A stretch of DNA of 64,000 nt from Niastella vici (GTDB lineage Bacteria; Bacteroidota; Bacteroidia; Chitinophagales; Chitinophagaceae), in assembly GCF_002077945.1 (NCBI RefSeq), contig NZ_LVYD01000049.1, forward strand, positions 143,884-207,883, in the 5' to 3' direction. The position numbers and the translations under genes were made by a program. Below the pieces are notes generated by a model. It did no database searches and had not been told where the DNA came from. It saw nothing but the letters and a program-made list of their open reading frames with translations. This document shows positions 37,589-47,600 of the stretch, in pieces (position 1 is the first letter of the stretch; every line of letters begins with the position of its first letter).

Positions 37589-37618
37589 GTACACCGGGTG
37601 TACGGTTTTGATACAATG
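37589..37618. promoter_or_regulatory. Palindrome plus upstream-site candidate in the hlyD/regulator divergent region
   Basis: GTACACC-G-GGTGTAC (37589-37603) is a perfect inverted repeat. It runs directly into CGGTTTTGATACAATG (37603-37618), the motif that also lies upstream of ATPase1-tolC. Both sit in the 258-base divergent region, 118-147 bases upstream of hlyD and 112-141 bases upstream of the regulator. Enhancer function is inferred. Confidence 0.5.
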
Positions 37619-37729
37619 CCCGAAAAGCCGCATTCTTTCGTAAAAAATTGTTTGCCACGGCTTTGTAATTATGGTATAATTGTAGTTGCGAATGTTGCAT
37701 CAAACCCTGACATTATTTATACTAAAGTT

Positions 37730-39088
37730 ATGTTACTGAAGAATGCTACCATACTCGTGATCGATGATGACGTGGATGTACTCACCGCTGTACGGCTGTT
37801 GCTGAAAACTGAAGCAAAAGAAGTAGTGACGGAAAAGAACCCCGAGAATCTGCGCTGGCTATTGTCGAAACAGCAGTTTGATGTAATACTGCTCGATATG
37901 AATTTCAATAGTTCCATCAATACCGGTAATGAGGGATTGTTCTGGTTGAAGAAAGTGAAAGAATTTAAATCGGAAGCGGCCGTGATCATGATCACCGCAT
38001 ACGGTGATATCGACCTCGCCGTTCGTTCGCTGAAAGAGGGGGCTGCTGATTTTGTAGTAAAACCCTGGCACAATGAAAAGCTGATCATTACCATTAAAGA
38101 TGCGCTGAAGAAAAAGGAAGGCAAAATGGCATCTTTGACCACGCGCAGCATCGATTCTATCATAGGCACCGAATTGCTGGGTGAATCGGAGATCATGGCC
38201 GATATCTTTTATAAGATCGAAAAAATAGCCCCTACCGATGCCAATATTTTAATACTGGGTGAGAACGGTACCGGTAAAGACCTGATCGCAAAAGCCATAC
38301 ACCAGCAATCATTGCGGGCCCGGAAAGCCTATGTGAAAGTGGATGTAGGCGCGCTTACAGAAACGCTTTTTGAAAGCGAGCTGTTCGGCCATAAGAAAGG
38401 CGCGTTCACCGATGCGCGGGAAGACAGGGTAGGGCGGTTTGAAGCCGCCAATGGCGGAACCCTTTTCCTGGATGAGATCGGCAATATTTCCCTGCACCAG
38501 CAGGCCAAATTATTAAGTGTACTGCAAAACCGGCAGGTGATCAGGTTGGGGACCAATGACCCCGTACCGGTTGACATTCGCCTTATTTGCGCTACCAATG
38601 TACCGTTGACCGAACTGGCCAATGAAAACCGTTTCCGCAAAGACCTTATCTATCGCATCAATACGGTAGAGATCATGGTTCCGCCCTTACGTAAACGGGG
38701 CAATGATATTATACTGCTGGCAAAATATTTCAGCCAGCTGTACAGCAATAAATACCTGAAACCCGTGATGCAGTTTGATGATAAGGCAATCGAAAAGCTG
38801 CTGAATTATCATTTCCCCGGTAACATCAGGGAGCTGCAATATACCATCGAGCGTGCGGTGATCATGTCAGACGGGAACGATCTGCAGGCCACTGACCTTA
38901 TATTTTCACCCATTGAATCAAACACCACACGTGAAAAGGAACCCGATGAGCTGAACCTGAGCGCTGTTGAAAAAAATACCATCTTGCATGTAATTGAAAA
39001 GCACAACGGCAATATTACCAGGGCTGCGAAGGAATTGGGACTTACGCGTACGGCGCTGTACCGGAGACTGAGCAAATACGATATCTGA
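37730..39088 (+). CDS. NtrC-type sigma54 response regulator
   Basis: A 452-residue regulator from the ATG at 37730; the frame is open further upstream, but the receiver domain starts right after this Met. Receiver: IDDD near the start, phosphoacceptor Asp56 (VILLDMNF) and Lys111. AAA+ domain: Walker A GENGTGKD (177-184), sigma54 loop GAFTDA (224-229, Asp instead of the usual Gly), Walker B GGTLFLDEIG. C-terminal Fis-type helix-turn-helix (KHNGNITRAAKELGLTRTALY). Paired with the downstream histidine kinase, it probably activates the two exporter units. Confidence 0.92.
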   Translation: MLLKNATILVIDDDVDVLTAVRLLLKTEAKEVVTEKNPENLRWLLSKQQFDVILLDMNFNSSINTGNEGLFWLKKVKEFKSEAAVIMITAYGDIDLAVRSLKEGAADFVVKPWHNEKLIITIKDALKKKEGKMASLTTRSIDSIIGTELLGESEIMADIFYKIEKIAPTDANILILGENGTGKDLIAKAIHQQSLRARKAYVKVDVGALTETLFESELFGHKKGAFTDAREDRVGRFEAANGGTLFLDEIGNISLHQQAKLLSVLQNRQVIRLGTNDPVPVDIRLICATNVPLTELANENRFRKDLIYRINTVEIMVPPLRKRGNDIILLAKYFSQLYSNKYLKPVMQFDDKAIEKLLNYHFPGNIRELQYTIERAVIMSDGNDLQATDLIFSPIESNTTREKEPDELNLSAVEKNTILHVIEKHNGNITRAAKELGLTRTALYRRLSKYDI

Positions 39089-39096
39089 GCGTGAAC

Positions 39097-39155
39097 CAAT
39101 AGGCAACAGACAATTAGCAAAAAGTGAATACCAGGCACCCAATAACAAGCACCCA
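39097..39155. repeat. Heptad arrays between the regulator and the kinase
   Basis: CAATAGG, CAACAGA, CAATTAG (39097-39117), then GCACCCA, ATAACAA, GCACCCA (39135-39155). Two different words, and no inverted partner is evident. The first word recurs in the lptE signal region. Confidence 0.65.
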
Positions 39156-39206
39156 AAAATTCTCAAAATAATTTTCTTCTCCCTTTAAGGGGCGGGGGTA
39201 TTAATT

Positions 39207-40550
39207 ATGTTCTATAAACGATTTGAATGGCGCATCATTTTCCAGGTGTTATTCCTGTTTATAACCCTGGCCGTTTCCGCATTTCTGCTGGTGAAAGGCT
39301 ATTATATTTACCTGGTGGTGATGGTGCCGCTGATCATGTACGCAGTTTATGAGATGTACCGCTTTCAACGAAAGGCGCATTCCGAGCTCGACCAGTTTGT
39401 TGAATCGGTGCATTACCGCGATTTCTCCCGTTATTTCGATGTAAAACATGCCCCGGTTGAATTGCAGCCTTTGCGTAAAGGGTTCAACGAGATCAATTCT
39501 ACGTTTAAGGTCATCAGTAAGGAAAAAGAAACACAGTTCCAGTACCTGCAAAAGATATTGGAGCTGGTAGATACCGGCATTTTATCGTTCCGCGAGCATA
39601 ATGGAGAAGTGGTATGGATGAATGAATCGCTGAAGCGGATGCTGCAATTACCGTATCTGAAAACCATTCATTCACTGGCCCGCCGGGATAATGAACTGTA
39701 CCGCCAGATCACGTTGTTAAAACCGGGCGAAACAAAGATCGCCACGGCGCATTCCGAAAAAACATCGTTCAAGTTGCTGATGTCTGCCACGGCTTTTCAA
39801 ACAGATGGCAATAAATTCAAGCTCATCGCATTTCAGAATGTGAGCGAGGCGTTGGATGAAACAGAATCAAAAGCCTGGCAAAAGCTGTTGAGTGTAATGA
39901 CGCATGAGATCATGAATTCCATTGCGCCTATATCGTCACTGGCCGAAACCCTGAAATACCGGTTGCAGCAGTTTGCGGTGCGGCCCGATGTGGAGTCAGG
40001 TTCCATGGACGACCTGGAATTAGGTATTGATACCATCAAAAGAAGAAGTGAAGGGCTGTTGAAGTTTGCCGAAACCTATCGCAACCTGAACAAGATCACC
40101 ACACTTAACCTGCAGCATGTGTATGTGCGTGATCTGTTCGAGAACCTGCATCACCTGATGCAGCCTACATTGGATCAAAAGAACATTGAGCTGGAAATTG
40201 TTTTGAAAGATCCCGATCTGCAACTGGATGCCGATACCAACCTGTTGGAGCAGGTGCTCATTAACCTGGTGGTAAATGCCATGGAGGCCGTTAAAGAGCG
40301 GTCAGCACCACGAATTATATTATCGGCGTATTATGCCAATAATCATAGAACGGTTATCAAAGTGGCCGATAATGGCATTGGCATGCCCGATGAGGTGCTT
40401 GATAAAATATTCATTCCATTCTTCAGCACCAAGAAAAGCGGCAGTGGTATTGGGCTAAGCCTCTGCAAACAGATCATGATGCTGCACAAGGGTAACATTC
40501 AGGTACAGTCGATAGAAGGGCAGGGTACTGCGTTTATGATGCAGTTTTAG
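39207..40550 (+). CDS. Sensor histidine kinase
   Basis: A 447-residue kinase with two N-terminal membrane helices (about residues 9-50) and almost no periplasmic loop, then a PAS-like region (about 105-220), the phosphoacceptor motif VMTHEIMNSIAPI with His233, and an HATPase domain with NLVVNAMEAV, VADNGIGMPDEV and GSGIGLSLCKQI. The H-box style is that of NtrB/NtrY-like kinases, partners of NtrC-type regulators. Lacking an external sensor domain, it may sense membrane or cytosolic signals. It is 118 bases after the regulator and co-oriented. Confidence 0.92.
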   Translation: MFYKRFEWRIIFQVLFLFITLAVSAFLLVKGYYIYLVVMVPLIMYAVYEMYRFQRKAHSELDQFVESVHYRDFSRYFDVKHAPVELQPLRKGFNEINSTFKVISKEKETQFQYLQKILELVDTGILSFREHNGEVVWMNESLKRMLQLPYLKTIHSLARRDNELYRQITLLKPGETKIATAHSEKTSFKLLMSATAFQTDGNKFKLIAFQNVSEALDETESKAWQKLLSVMTHEIMNSIAPISSLAETLKYRLQQFAVRPDVESGSMDDLELGIDTIKRRSEGLLKFAETYRNLNKITTLNLQHVYVRDLFENLHHLMQPTLDQKNIELEIVLKDPDLQLDADTNLLEQVLINLVVNAMEAVKERSAPRIILSAYYANNHRTVIKVADNGIGMPDEVLDKIFIPFFSTKKSGSGIGLSLCKQIMMLHKGNIQVQSIEGQGTAFMMQF

Positions 40551-40565
40551 AGCCCGTGATAAAAA

Positions 40566-40607
40566 TAAAAAAGCCATCCCGGTTTTATGGGGGACAGCTT
40601 TTGGTTT
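40566..40607. terminator. Likely bidirectional terminator between kinase and metalloprotease
   Basis: An inverted repeat AAAAGC/GCTTTT (40569-40574 and 40597-40602) with inner TCCC/GGGA pairs, A-rich on the left and T-rich on the right, lies between two convergent genes. Confidence 0.6.
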
Positions 40608-40626
40608 TCATAGGAATAATACTTTA

Positions 40627-43179
40627 CTATGCTTTCTTTTCTGCATTGAATTTTATGGTGATCCTGTTTTCCAGGTCCTGCAGGTGCAGGCGGGTAGCTT
40701 TATCTACTCCGGCTGCGGTTTGCGCCTGTTTTATCAGTGTCAATAATTGTTTCAGGTTATCGCGCAGCAGAGCAGGAATGTCGCTCCTGTCGTAGTTATA
40801 GCCAAAAGGCGCCATCAATGTGGAGAGATCGCTTTCATTCAGCTGGTTGAACACCTGTATCAACAACCTGCTTACGTAGGTTTTTTGCAGGCCCCGGCGG
40901 TAAGCGTCTACACTTTTACCGGCATACAGTTCGGTAAAGATCCCTTTGTTCATGTCCTGCAACATTTCGGCTATCGTGTAGGCTTTATAGTTCTTATCAT
41001 AATATCCCTGTTCCATCCATAACATACGGCACAGTCTGTTGCGTACAATGATGTTGGAGATCACGTTTGACTGCAGTTCACCAACTTCTGTAATGAAGTT
41101 CACAGAATACTTATCGGTTATCGCTGTATTGTTTAACCAGGCTGGTGTTACAAACAGGTTACGGATAATAAACTGCATGGCTTCTTTTTGTTTGGTATAA
41201 GGAGCGCCGCTGTAAACGGGACCTGTTTCAGCGCCTGTTTTTTCGGTTTTTTCAACACTGCCGATAATGTTTACCGCATGGCCCAGGTACATTGCATACT
41301 GGCTGTACAGGGTTTTGAATACATCAAAAGGCTTGTCGAAATCTTCATATGGCTTAACCGACCATTTCATGATATCTGGCATGATCCTTTTCAGGTTCCT
41401 GATGCCATACTCGCCGGCTTTTACGGCATCATCGCCGAGGTCTTCGTTCTGGCAGCGGTAGTCAGTAAAGTTTGTTTCGCTGCCAAACCAAAGGCGGTTA
41501 TTTTTTGCCAGGCTGTCTGTTACAATAGTTACCAGCGCTTTTTGCTCATCAAATTCATTGGCAAATTCGGGCCGCCAGGTATATCCCCATTGAATAGCCC
41601 AGTTATCGTAATCATTGATGCGTGGGAACAGGCCTTTTTCACCAACATGGTCTTCGGGCTGCGCCACGTAATTGAAGCGGGCATAGTCCATAATGGAAGG
41701 TGTATGCCCATGCGCTTCTACCCAGGCTTTATCGCGCAGTTTCTCTACCGGTACAGTGGAGCTGGAGCCAAAGTTGTGCATCAGGCCAAGCGTGTGTCCA
41801 ACCTCGTGGCTCGAAACAAAACGGATGAGGTTGCCCATCAGGGTATCGTTCAAAGGCAAATTCAGTGCGCGTGCATCAACAGCGCCGCATTGGGCCATAT
41901 ACCATTGGTTCAGCAGCGCCATTACGTTATGGTACCAGAAGATATGGCTTTCGATGATCTCGCCGCTGCGCGGGTCGCTCACACTGGGGCCCATGGCATT
42001 GGCTATTACCGAAGGGCGGTAAATGATGGCGCTATGGGTGGCATCGTCGATGCTCCAGGTGCTGTCTTCTTCGCGGGTAGGTGCTTCGCGGGCGTAAATG
42101 GCGTTTTTAAAACCCGCTTTTTCAAATGCTTTCTGCCAGTCGTTCACCCCCTGTATCAGGTAAGGCACCCATTTTTTCGGTGTAACCGGGTCAATGTAAA
42201 ACACAATGGGTTTTGCCGGTTCTACCAGTTCGCCGCGTTTGTATTGCTCAACATCTTCGGGTTTGGGTTCAAGACGCCAGCGTTTCACATAAATTTTATC
42301 TGCCACCCCCTGTGGATCGGTTTCAAAATCGCGGTGCCCTACGGCGAAATAGCCAACCCGTTTATCGGCCAGCCGGGGTTGCATCGCTTTTTCGGGCAGT
42401 AATACCAGTGAGGCATTCAGCTCTACTGTATAATTGCCGGCCGTTGGGTTCATGCCGGCAGTATACGTTTTTATGGCGCGTACTTCGAGGTTGGTGGAAA
42501 AGGCATGTACATAGTCAATATAACTGCGGTCGTTTTGCTGGGCGCCCATACCGGCCCGCTCTTTGAATATTTTTTTCTGGAAGTACAGTACTTCATTGTC
42601 GCTGTTCAAAAACTCTGTTACGTCTACTACGGCTGCCGATGAATCGGGTTTGTAAGCGGCAACCGGCCATGCTGCGGCAATCGCCAGCACATTGTTCTTT
42701 TGCACGCCCGCGTACATGGGTTGCGTACTGTCTTTTTCATATTCCATATAGAACAGGCGGCGCAGGAACAGTTTTCTGCCGGGGCCTTTTTCAAAACGGA
42801 ATACTGTTTCGCCAATTTGGTCACCGGCATAACCATTGTTGCCATTACGCATTTCAGCGCTTGCTTTCGATACGCGGCTTACGATCAAAATATCGCGGCC
42901 CAACATGTTGTTGGGTACTTCAAAATAATATTTGTCATCTTTCTGATGAACGGTTATAAAGCCTTTGCAGGTTTTTGTGCCGGGCGTGATCACGTCCTTA
43001 TAAGGTTTTATAGCACTGGCCGGCGGTGGTACCACTGGCGGTTTGCTGGTAGTGTCGGCCGGTTTGCTTTTTGTTGTATCTGTAGCGGCACGGTTGCGAT
43101 GATGCTGTCCCTGAACATGCACGGCCATTAACAAACAACACATGGCCATGATGCTCATTTTACGATTGCTGATAAACAT
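40627..43179 (-). CDS. Exported zinc metalloprotease (DUF5117/DUF4953 type)
   Basis: About 850 residues from the preferred ATG at 43179, which gives a signal peptide (FISNRKMSIMAMCCLLMAVHVQG). The active site SSHEVGHTLGLMHNF is a metzincin-like HExxHxxGxxH motif near residue 460, with His/Glu zinc ligation and catalysis. The N-terminal part (TCKGFITVHQKDDKYYFEVPNNMLGRDILIVSRVS) and the region before the active site match the DUF5118/DUF5117 family of Bacteroidota. It follows the SusC/SusD pair on the same strand and could process proteins or peptides imported by it; this is inference. Confidence 0.85.
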   Translation of the reverse strand: MFISNRKMSIMAMCCLLMAVHVQGQHHRNRAATDTTKSKPADTTSKPPVVPPPASAIKPYKDVITPGTKTCKGFITVHQKDDKYYFEVPNNMLGRDILIVSRVSKASAEMRNGNNGYAGDQIGETVFRFEKGPGRKLFLRRLFYMEYEKDSTQPMYAGVQKNNVLAIAAAWPVAAYKPDSSAAVVDVTEFLNSDNEVLYFQKKIFKERAGMGAQQNDRSYIDYVHAFSTNLEVRAIKTYTAGMNPTAGNYTVELNASLVLLPEKAMQPRLADKRVGYFAVGHRDFETDPQGVADKIYVKRWRLEPKPEDVEQYKRGELVEPAKPIVFYIDPVTPKKWVPYLIQGVNDWQKAFEKAGFKNAIYAREAPTREEDSTWSIDDATHSAIIYRPSVIANAMGPSVSDPRSGEIIESHIFWYHNVMALLNQWYMAQCGAVDARALNLPLNDTLMGNLIRFVSSHEVGHTLGLMHNFGSSSTVPVEKLRDKAWVEAHGHTPSIMDYARFNYVAQPEDHVGEKGLFPRINDYDNWAIQWGYTWRPEFANEFDEQKALVTIVTDSLAKNNRLWFGSETNFTDYRCQNEDLGDDAVKAGEYGIRNLKRIMPDIMKWSVKPYEDFDKPFDVFKTLYSQYAMYLGHAVNIIGSVEKTEKTGAETGPVYSGAPYTKQKEAMQFIIRNLFVTPAWLNNTAITDKYSVNFITEVGELQSNVISNIIVRNRLCRMLWMEQGYYDKNYKAYTIAEMLQDMNKGIFTELYAGKSVDAYRRGLQKTYVSRLLIQVFNQLNESDLSTLMAPFGYNYDRSDIPALLRDNLKQLLTLIKQAQTAAGVDKATRLHLQDLENRITIKFNAEKKA

Positions 43180-43211
43180 AATGGTATTGGTTAAAATAAT
43201 CAGGTTAATAT

Positions 43212-43249
43212 TTCCCCGGCCTCCCCCCAAACGGGGGAAGGTGGGGGAA
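43212..43249. repeat. GC-rich double hairpin after susD
   Basis: Outer TTCCCC/GGGGAA and inner CCCCC/GGGGG inverted repeats lie between the susD stop and the metalloprotease start. There is no clean T-run, so it may be a processing or stability element. A related G/C-run sequence lies at 39176-39200 before the histidine kinase. Confidence 0.45.
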
Positions 43250-43269
43250 TGGCTATACTTTCCTTTTCC

Positions 43270-44640
43270 TTAGCGGGGGTTCTGTTCTATTTCGGGATTT
43301 AATTTGATGTACTTATCGGCAATGGCAAATACATAACGCGGGCTGCCTGGTTCCAGGGTATAGATAGTGCCTTTGAATGGGCGGCTTACCGTTTTTACAA
43401 AATTGTAACCGGGATCTTTTTGCAGGCGGCGTTGATCGAACCAGCGCATGCCGGTGCCCATCAGCTCTCTTCTTCGTTCGTTGATCACGTGTACCAATGC
43501 TTCCTGTGGCGTGGCTGCTGCCAGATCATAATAACCGGCAGGCGTATATCTTTTTTTGCGCAGCGTATTCAATATGGTAATGGCGTTTGCTGTATTACCG
43601 GCGCGGGCTTCGCTTTCAGCTTTTATCAGCATCATTTCGGGAACACCGGGCCCTGTATAAATACCCTGGTTCACCAGCCGGTGTTTAAAATAACCGCGGT
43701 TCACAAAATTAGCGGCGCCTACCTGCGTGCCGAACCTGGTGAATAAACTAAAGCGCAGGTCAACGGTTGAATCGAACAGGTTGAGTGTTTCATCGCGCAA
43801 TGGCAGGCTGGCCACAAACGACTGGATAGCCTTGGAATAAATGATCTCAGGATCATTGTTTTTAGTAGGGTAGGTGGCCGAAACATACGCGTTCAGATCA
43901 ATCAGGCTGTTCTTTAATTTCAATGCACTATCCGCAAACCGGCCTGCATCGGCAAATTCCCGTTTGTTCAGGTATACCCTGGCCATCATGGAAAATACCG
44001 CCGCTTTTGAAGGCGTGGTATTCACCTCAGGTAAATTGGGCAATTCGGGTAATGCCTCCTGCAGGTCATTCATTATTTGATCATACACTTTTGCTACCGA
44101 AGCCCTGCTCAGGCTGGCAAAAAGGTCGGTGCTTAGCAATACCGGCACGCCGGGATCGGTTGCGGCCGTGGCGGCATCGTATTGTTTTGCATAAATGTTT
44201 ACGAGCGTGTAATACAAAAAAGCCCGGTGAACCAGCGCTTCTGCATAAGCTTTTCTTTTACCGGCGTCGGTACCATCTATGCTTCCCATTACTTCGGTGG
44301 CTACCGTGTTCACTATATACATGCTTTTGTACAGGTCGGCCCAGTCCTGGTCTTCCTGTTGTTCATTAAAGAACTTTGGCAGCCAGCAATAACTGTTGGC
44401 AGCGATTATGTTCAGGTTATTTTGCCAAACAGCTCCGTCTGCCGTCCATACTTCGTCGCTGGCAAATAATGGGTAGAAATAGCTTTTCTCCAGTTGTGCA
44501 AAACTATTGTTCAGCAAAGCCTGGTAGTCGCGGGTATATTTCAGCTCCCGAACATTTTCGGCTGGTATTTCAACGTATTTGCGGCAGGCTGTTGTGCTTA
44601 TAACAGTCATTGCCGAAAGTATATATAGTAGTTGTTTCAT
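43270..44640 (-). CDS. SusD/RagB-family outer-membrane lipoprotein 1
   Basis: A 456-residue surface lipoprotein with lipobox Cys19 (ISTTACRK). The helical TPR-like N-terminal half and the C-terminal region ELMGTGMRWFDQRRLQKDP and LTPE-like end (PRYVFAIADKYIKLNPEIEQNP) are typical of the family. It forms the lid of the SusC channel and binds substrate. It starts 12 bases after susC ends. No carbohydrate-active enzyme is nearby; the neighbour is a protease. Confidence 0.92.
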   Translation of the reverse strand: MKQLLYILSAMTVISTTACRKYVEIPAENVRELKYTRDYQALLNNSFAQLEKSYFYPLFASDEVWTADGAVWQNNLNIIAANSYCWLPKFFNEQQEDQDWADLYKSMYIVNTVATEVMGSIDGTDAGKRKAYAEALVHRAFLYYTLVNIYAKQYDAATAATDPGVPVLLSTDLFASLSRASVAKVYDQIMNDLQEALPELPNLPEVNTTPSKAAVFSMMARVYLNKREFADAGRFADSALKLKNSLIDLNAYVSATYPTKNNDPEIIYSKAIQSFVASLPLRDETLNLFDSTVDLRFSLFTRFGTQVGAANFVNRGYFKHRLVNQGIYTGPGVPEMMLIKAESEARAGNTANAITILNTLRKKRYTPAGYYDLAAATPQEALVHVINERRRELMGTGMRWFDQRRLQKDPGYNFVKTVSRPFKGTIYTLEPGSPRYVFAIADKYIKLNPEIEQNPR

Positions 44641-44652
44641 TATTGCCGGTTA

Positions 44653-47600
44653 TTAAAATGAAAAATTAAGATTGAACGTATAATTAGCGCTTGGCGGCAG
44701 ATTGGTATATTGATTGGTCAGCACATAATCAGGATCTATACCATCATGGTTTGCCCGCCAGATAATTCCGAGGTTACTCACTGTAGCATTGGCCGTGATC
44801 GATTTGAATAGGTTGGTTTTGCCCAGAAGCGATTGCGGGAAGGTATAACCCAGGGTTATCTGCTGCAATCGTACGTGGCTGGCATTACGGATGTTCAGGT
44901 CTGAATTGGAATACCAGTCGATACTGGTGGAGTTGATCTTGCGTATACCCGGCACATTGGTAATGGCTTCGTCGCCTGCCTGGCGCCACCTGTTTGCCAG
45001 CGCTTTACTGGTGTTGAGCATACCTGTGAAATAGCCGCTAACAGGATAGTGGCCAGCGGTAATATCCTGCTTTCTGAATACATGTCCCATGTAATAGGTT
45101 ACCCGTACCAGCAGGTTGAAGTTCCTGTATTGCAGGTTATTGATGAAAGCGCCAAAATAAGGAGCGGTGGTGCGTCCCTGATAGGCCAGGAATTTAGTGT
45201 TGGTTGTTGTCGTTGTTGAATTGAGCACCTTGCCGGTTGAATCAAATATCTGCGACTGGCCAACGCTGTCTAACCCCGCCCATTGGTAAGCCCAGATGCC
45301 GTCGATGGGGTATCCACTATAGGCGCCCTTCAATTCCAGCGAGATGTTCCTTGGAAAACGGTTATCAGTTATCTTATTGGTATTATAAGAAAAATTAAAG
45401 GTTGAGGTCCAGCGCCAATCCTTTGTTTTAACCGGTATGCCGGTGATGCCGAATTCAAGGCCATGGCCTTTTAACGTAGCTGCGTTAAAGGTTAAATAGT
45501 TCCAGCCATAGGTGCTGTTATAGGGCAGGCTGTACAGCAGGTCCTTTGTATTTTTGGTGTATACGTCAAAAGTAAAGCTGATGCGGTCGTTCAGCAGGGC
45601 AGCATCTATACCCAGGTTTATTGATTTGGTGGTTTCCCAGCCAAGCATATGATTTCCGGGAACACTGATAGTTCCATAAGGCAGTTGCGTATACAGATCG
45701 GTAGAGCCTACATTGATGGTCGTATACGTTTGACTGGTTTGCCCGGGCGTGTTGCCGCCTACGCCATAGGTAAGCCGCAATCCCAACCGGTTGATCATGT
45801 TCACCTGTTGCATGAACGGTTCGGCGGTTACATCCCAGCGGGCGCCCACTGACCATAACGGCTGTGCGCGGCGTTTTCTGTCGACCCCTATCAGGTTGGC
45901 ATCATCGAAGCGTAAGCTGCCCGATAAAAAATATTTGTTCTTCCAGGAGTAATCGCCTGTTGTATAGTACGACAGGTACCTGTTCCTGTTCCTGTAAATT
46001 AAATTATCTTTGGAGCCCAAACTAGCGGTGCCTCCACCCAATACATTGTAAGGTACGGTTGGGTTTACCACTACCGAACTCGATACATCTTCATCATAAC
46101 CATATTGGGTCATTGAATTACCGGTTACTTTGCTTTGACGGATCTCGGTACCGGCAATCATGCTCAGGTGATGAACTTTAAAATATTTGTCGACATTCAG
46201 CTGGCCACGCAGCGCATAGTCTTCGCCAATGATATTAACCGTTTTGTAAATGCCGCCTAACGGAATACCATAAACAAGTTTGTTGGTGCTGGTGTTTATG
46301 GTGGTGGCCGAGTTCAACAGATCGCGCATGGCATAACTGTTCTTGTTCTGCAGGTAATCCAGTACTTCATTGCTGCGTTGTAACTGGCCCGAAACCTCTG
46401 CCGTTAACCAATCAGTTATTTTTCCTCTTAAAGACAGTCTTGCCCGGATAGCGTTCCTGGTTGAAATATTATTGTTGTATTTCAGCTCGTCAACGGGGTT
46501 ATAGGTCCAGGGCAGGTAACCCATGCGTTGAAAACTGTCTGATACTTTTTTGGTATAGCTTACCCCCCGGTATATAAGATCACCGTTCTCATCTTTCAGC
46601 ATATCATAAGGGCGCAGGCCGGTGCCGCCGTAACTCAATGCATTTACGGCAGCGGTGTTCACCTGGCTTTTTGAATAGGTGTAGTTGAGGTTAGTGCCAA
46701 GGGTAAGCCTTTTTTGCAAAAAATCGTGGGTAGTGTTGGAGGTAATGAAATAGCTTTCGCCATAATTGCTTTTGAACACCGGTGCATTGCGGGTATAGTT
46801 GCCAGATATATAATACGTGCTGTTTTCGCCACCGCCCGACATCGACAGGTTGTACTGTTGGGTAACAGCCCGTTGCAGCAGCAGGTCTTTCAACTGACCG
46901 CGGTTGCTGCGATTGCCAAGCACAGCAAGGGCCGAATCGCGCTGGGTTGCAGATATCTCACCTCTTTTGGCGCGAAACATCCAGTTCATGGCTTCGCTGA
47001 TCTCCTGGTAACGCCAGCCGGTAGTGGGGTCGGGTGTAAAGTTACCGTTAAACAGTTCTTTTTCCAGGTCAATATATTCACTATTCGACATGGCGTCGAT
47101 ATTGTTGAAGTTAGCCGGATTGGAAATGCTGTACGTTGCGCCCACATTCACAGCGGTGGCGCCTTTTTTTCCTTTTTTGGTTTCAATAACGATAACGCCA
47201 TTGGCTGCTCTTGAACCCCAGATGGCTGCTGCGGCAGCATCTTTTAAAAAGGTTATGCTTTCAATATCGTTCGGGTTATAATTACTGAGGTAGGTGTTGC
47301 CTGTTGCCAGCGGCTGCGAGCCGTTATTAGGATTGCGATCGGGCTCGTTCAATGGTATTTTGGTAAGGTTTTGGTCCATGGCAGGAAACCCATCAATTAC
47401 GATCAACGGCATTACGCTTGCCAATGTAGGATTCATCCCATTTACGCCTCTTATCTGAATACGGTTATTGCGGTTATCGAATAGCACGCCGGGACGTATA
47501 CCTTCGAGGCGTTCCATGAGGTTGGATGAAGGGTTGGAGGCCAATTCTTTTGCGCCAACTACCGAAGCGGCGCCGGTAGTGGTAGCTTTGCTCTTTGTTT

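Noticed and set aside
20232..40550. Exporter locus as a bacteriocin or natural-product cluster
   Set aside because: No biosynthetic or modification enzymes are present; only the small Cys peptide hints at a cargo.
41188..42402. 404-codon open frame on the plus strand
   Set aside because: It lies entirely antisense to the metalloprotease, whose active site and family motifs are clear; its translation shows no recognisable domain.
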